From contig JAFWFF010000062.1 of the NCBI GenBank assembly GCA_017515765.1, forward strand, positions 1 to 25,492: a DNA stretch of 25,492 nt, in the 5' to 3' direction. The notes below the pieces were generated by a model. That model had not been told where the DNA came from. It ran no database searches and was given only the letters and a program-made list of their open reading frames with translations. The position numbers were made by a program, and so were the translations under genes. Every line of letters starts with the position of its first letter. Position 1 is the stretch's first letter. The DNA comes from Bacillota bacterium. GTDB taxonomy: Bacteria; Bacillota; Clostridia; Peptostreptococcales; Anaerovoracaceae. Below are positions 24,036-25,492 of the stretch, one piece after another.

Positions 24036-24833
24036 ATGGACCGAAATAAAGTATACGAAACGATGAGCGTAACCTTTGATGACGGAGGCATAGCCGAGAT
24101 CGTGCTGAATGCCCCGCCGGTCAACTGCGTTTCCCCGGAACTTCTCCGGGATCTCGAGCAGGTCACCGGAGAACTGAAGGAAGAAAAGGATCTTCGGGCG
24201 GTGGTGCTCACGAGCGCCAACCCGAAGATCTTCTCCGCAGGAGCAGACATGAAGCAGTTCCTCTCCTGGGACCGCGCCAAAGGCGAAGAGATGAGCACCT
24301 GGGGCTACAGGATCTATCTCGGATTCTCAAGGGTCCAGGTCCCCATCGTCTGCGCCGTTGAAGGCGGTGCTTACGGCGGAGGACTGGAGCTGGCGCTCTC
24401 CGCGGACATCAGAGTGTTCGCCGAGAACGCCAAGGTCGGCGTGCCTGAGTGCACGCTGGGCGTGCTCCCCGGTTACGGCGGAGTGCCGCATATCTTTGAA
24501 CTTGCCGGAAAAGGCTTCGCTTCACGCATGCTTTATACCGGTGAGGCTGTGAACGCGGAGGAGGCCCTGAGAGCCGGGATCTGCGAGTATATCGCGCCCA
24601 AGGGCGAGACTCTCGCCAAGGCGAGGGAGGTCGCCCGCAAGATCGCGTCCAATGGCCCCATCGCGATCCGCGCGATCAAAGAGTGCCTGATCAAAAGGGC
24701 AGGAGGAGACGTCGGCGATGAACCGGAGTTCGCCGAGAACGTCTGGTTCGGCCGTCTCTGCGATACCAAAGACCGCCTTGAAGGCGTAAACGCCTTCCTC
24801 GGAAAGCGCAAGGCGGAATTCAAAAACGAATAA
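24036..24833 (+). CDS. Crotonase-family enoyl-CoA hydratase/isomerase
   Basis: A 265-residue crotonase-fold enzyme. The oxyanion-hole segments are FSAGADM (66-72) and GGAYGGGLE (110-118). Both catalytic glutamates expected for hydratases are present: E118 in GGGLELA and E138 in GVPEC. This supports hydration of an enoyl-CoA (or the reverse) rather than a pure isomerase. It lies between the aminotransferase and the CoA-transferase. Its ribosome site is GGGGGA. Substrate chain length is unknown. Confidence 0.9.
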   Translation: MDRNKVYETMSVTFDDGGIAEIVLNAPPVNCVSPELLRDLEQVTGELKEEKDLRAVVLTSANPKIFSAGADMKQFLSWDRAKGEEMSTWGYRIYLGFSRVQVPIVCAVEGGAYGGGLELALSADIRVFAENAKVGVPECTLGVLPGYGGVPHIFELAGKGFASRMLYTGEAVNAEEALRAGICEYIAPKGETLAKAREVARKIASNGPIAIRAIKECLIKRAGGDVGDEPEFAENVWFGRLCDTKDRLEGVNAFLGKRKAEFKNE

Positions 24834-24877
24834 TAATTAAAAGAATATAGATCGAGTTACGAAAGGATTAAAAACGC

Positions 24878-25492
24878 ATGAGCGATTTCAGAAAGCTGTA
24901 TCAGGAAAAACTGATGACTGCCGACGAGCTTGTCAGAAGCATTCCGGCAGGGACCACAATGTTCACCGAAGTCTGCCTTTCCGAGCCCAACGGCATAAAT
25001 GAAGCATTCAGGCGTGCCATAGCCGAAGATGCGACGAATGAGGACATCACCATCCATTCGGTCCTCGATATGTACCCGACCTCATGGTATGAGGAAGCCG
25101 CCGCCAAGAGCGGAAAGGTGAGGGGAGTCTCCTGGTTTTCGGGCCCCTGGGGAAGGAAGGGCGTGAACAAAGGCTGGATCGACCTGATGCCCACCGCGTA
25201 TGTCGACATGATCAACATTCTGAAGGACAACCCGCAGATCGATACTCTTTGCATTTCGGTAGCCCCGATGGATGAGGACGGTTATTTCTCGACGGGCGTC
25301 TGCTGCTCATGCATTCCGGAATTCCTTAAGCAGTGCAAGCACATTTATCTCGAAGTGAACGACAAGATGCCGGTAGCACTTTCCTCGAAGCCGATCCACA
25401 TCTCTCAGGTCACCGCTCTCTGCGAATGTAGCTACGCGCTTCCGCAGGCGCCGAAAGTCGAGATCGATGATGTGACCAGAAGAATGGGTGAG
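24878..25492 (+). CDS. Acetyl-CoA hydrolase/CoA-transferase family, 5' part (runs off the window)
   Basis: The first 205 residues are visible and the frame is open at the window end. It resembles 4-hydroxybutyrate/butyrate CoA-transferase (Cat2/AbfT type): LYQEKLMTADELV (7-19), SVAPMDEDGYFSTG (127-140), LEVNDKMP (158-165) and IHISQVTALCE (173-183), in the family order. The catalytic glutamate lies beyond the end. ATG 24878 follows AAAGGAT at about 24862-24868. It would activate an acid or release the product by exchanging CoA, completing the acyl-CoA part of the operon. Confidence 0.88.
   Translation, partial: MSDFRKLYQEKLMTADELVRSIPAGTTMFTEVCLSEPNGINEAFRRAIAEDATNEDITIHSVLDMYPTSWYEEAAAKSGKVRGVSWFSGPWGRKGVNKGWIDLMPTAYVDMINILKDNPQIDTLCISVAPMDEDGYFSTGVCCSCIPEFLKQCKHIYLEVNDKMPVALSSKPIHISQVTALCECSYALPQAPKVEIDDVTRRMGE

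Overview
The window looks like part of a chromosome from an anaerobic, amino-acid- or organic-acid-fermenting bacterium, most probably a moderately GC-rich Clostridia-type Bacillota. The evidence is the gene content: oxygen-sensitive enzymes (glycyl radical enzyme and activase, 4-hydroxybutyryl-CoA dehydratase-type protein, four-subunit 2-oxoacid:ferredoxin oxidoreductase), an adenosylcobalamin-type mutase with a MutL-like partner, an acyl-CoA dehydrogenase with EtfBA, strong AGGAGG ribosome sites and tightly packed co-directional genes. The lineage is inferred; no rRNA or species marker is present. I see no tRNA, rRNA, CRISPR array, insertion sequence or phage gene.

Region 1 (39-7043, plus strand) is one tightly packed run: a CyuA/UPF0597-type cysteine desulfidase-like protein, an unusual fusion of an IlvD C-terminal-like domain to a metallo-beta-lactamase-fold hydrolase, a DUF362 protein, a MutL-like ASKHA protein and a single-chain B12-dependent mutase. 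It ends at a perfect 13-bp-stem terminator. A LysR regulator (7083-7982) follows.

Region 2 (about 8020-12390, plus strand) has its own promoter and encodes a D-2-hydroxyacid-dehydrogenase-like protein lacking the usual catalytic residues, a glycyl radical enzyme with a GCVQP rather than GCVEP active-site loop, and its activating enzyme. It ends at a hairpin terminator shared with the convergent operon.

Region 3 (14965 down to 12405, minus strand) encodes a 2[4Fe-4S] ferredoxin, an IclR regulator, a GntR/FCD regulator and an HpcH/HpaI-type aldolase. It is divergent from region 4. The 305-bp divergent spacer is full of dyad symmetries, including two near-identical 17-bp palindromes, one lying exactly over the -10 box of the minus-strand promoter.

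Region 4 (15271 to the window end, plus strand) encodes a 4-hydroxybutyryl-CoA dehydratase-like protein, acyl-CoA dehydrogenase, EtfB, EtfA, the gamma, delta, alpha and beta subunits of a 2-oxoacid:ferredoxin oxidoreductase, a class I aminotransferase, a crotonase-type enoyl-CoA hydratase and a CoA-transferase cut by the window edge. Together these could transaminate an amino acid, oxidatively decarboxylate the 2-oxoacid to an acyl-CoA, dehydrate a hydroxyacyl-CoA, reduce the enoyl-CoA with Etf, and conserve energy by CoA transfer. The actual substrate cannot be read from the sequence. The B12 mutase and the glycyl radical enzyme, both radical enzymes of unassigned substrate, are the best candidates for new chemistry.
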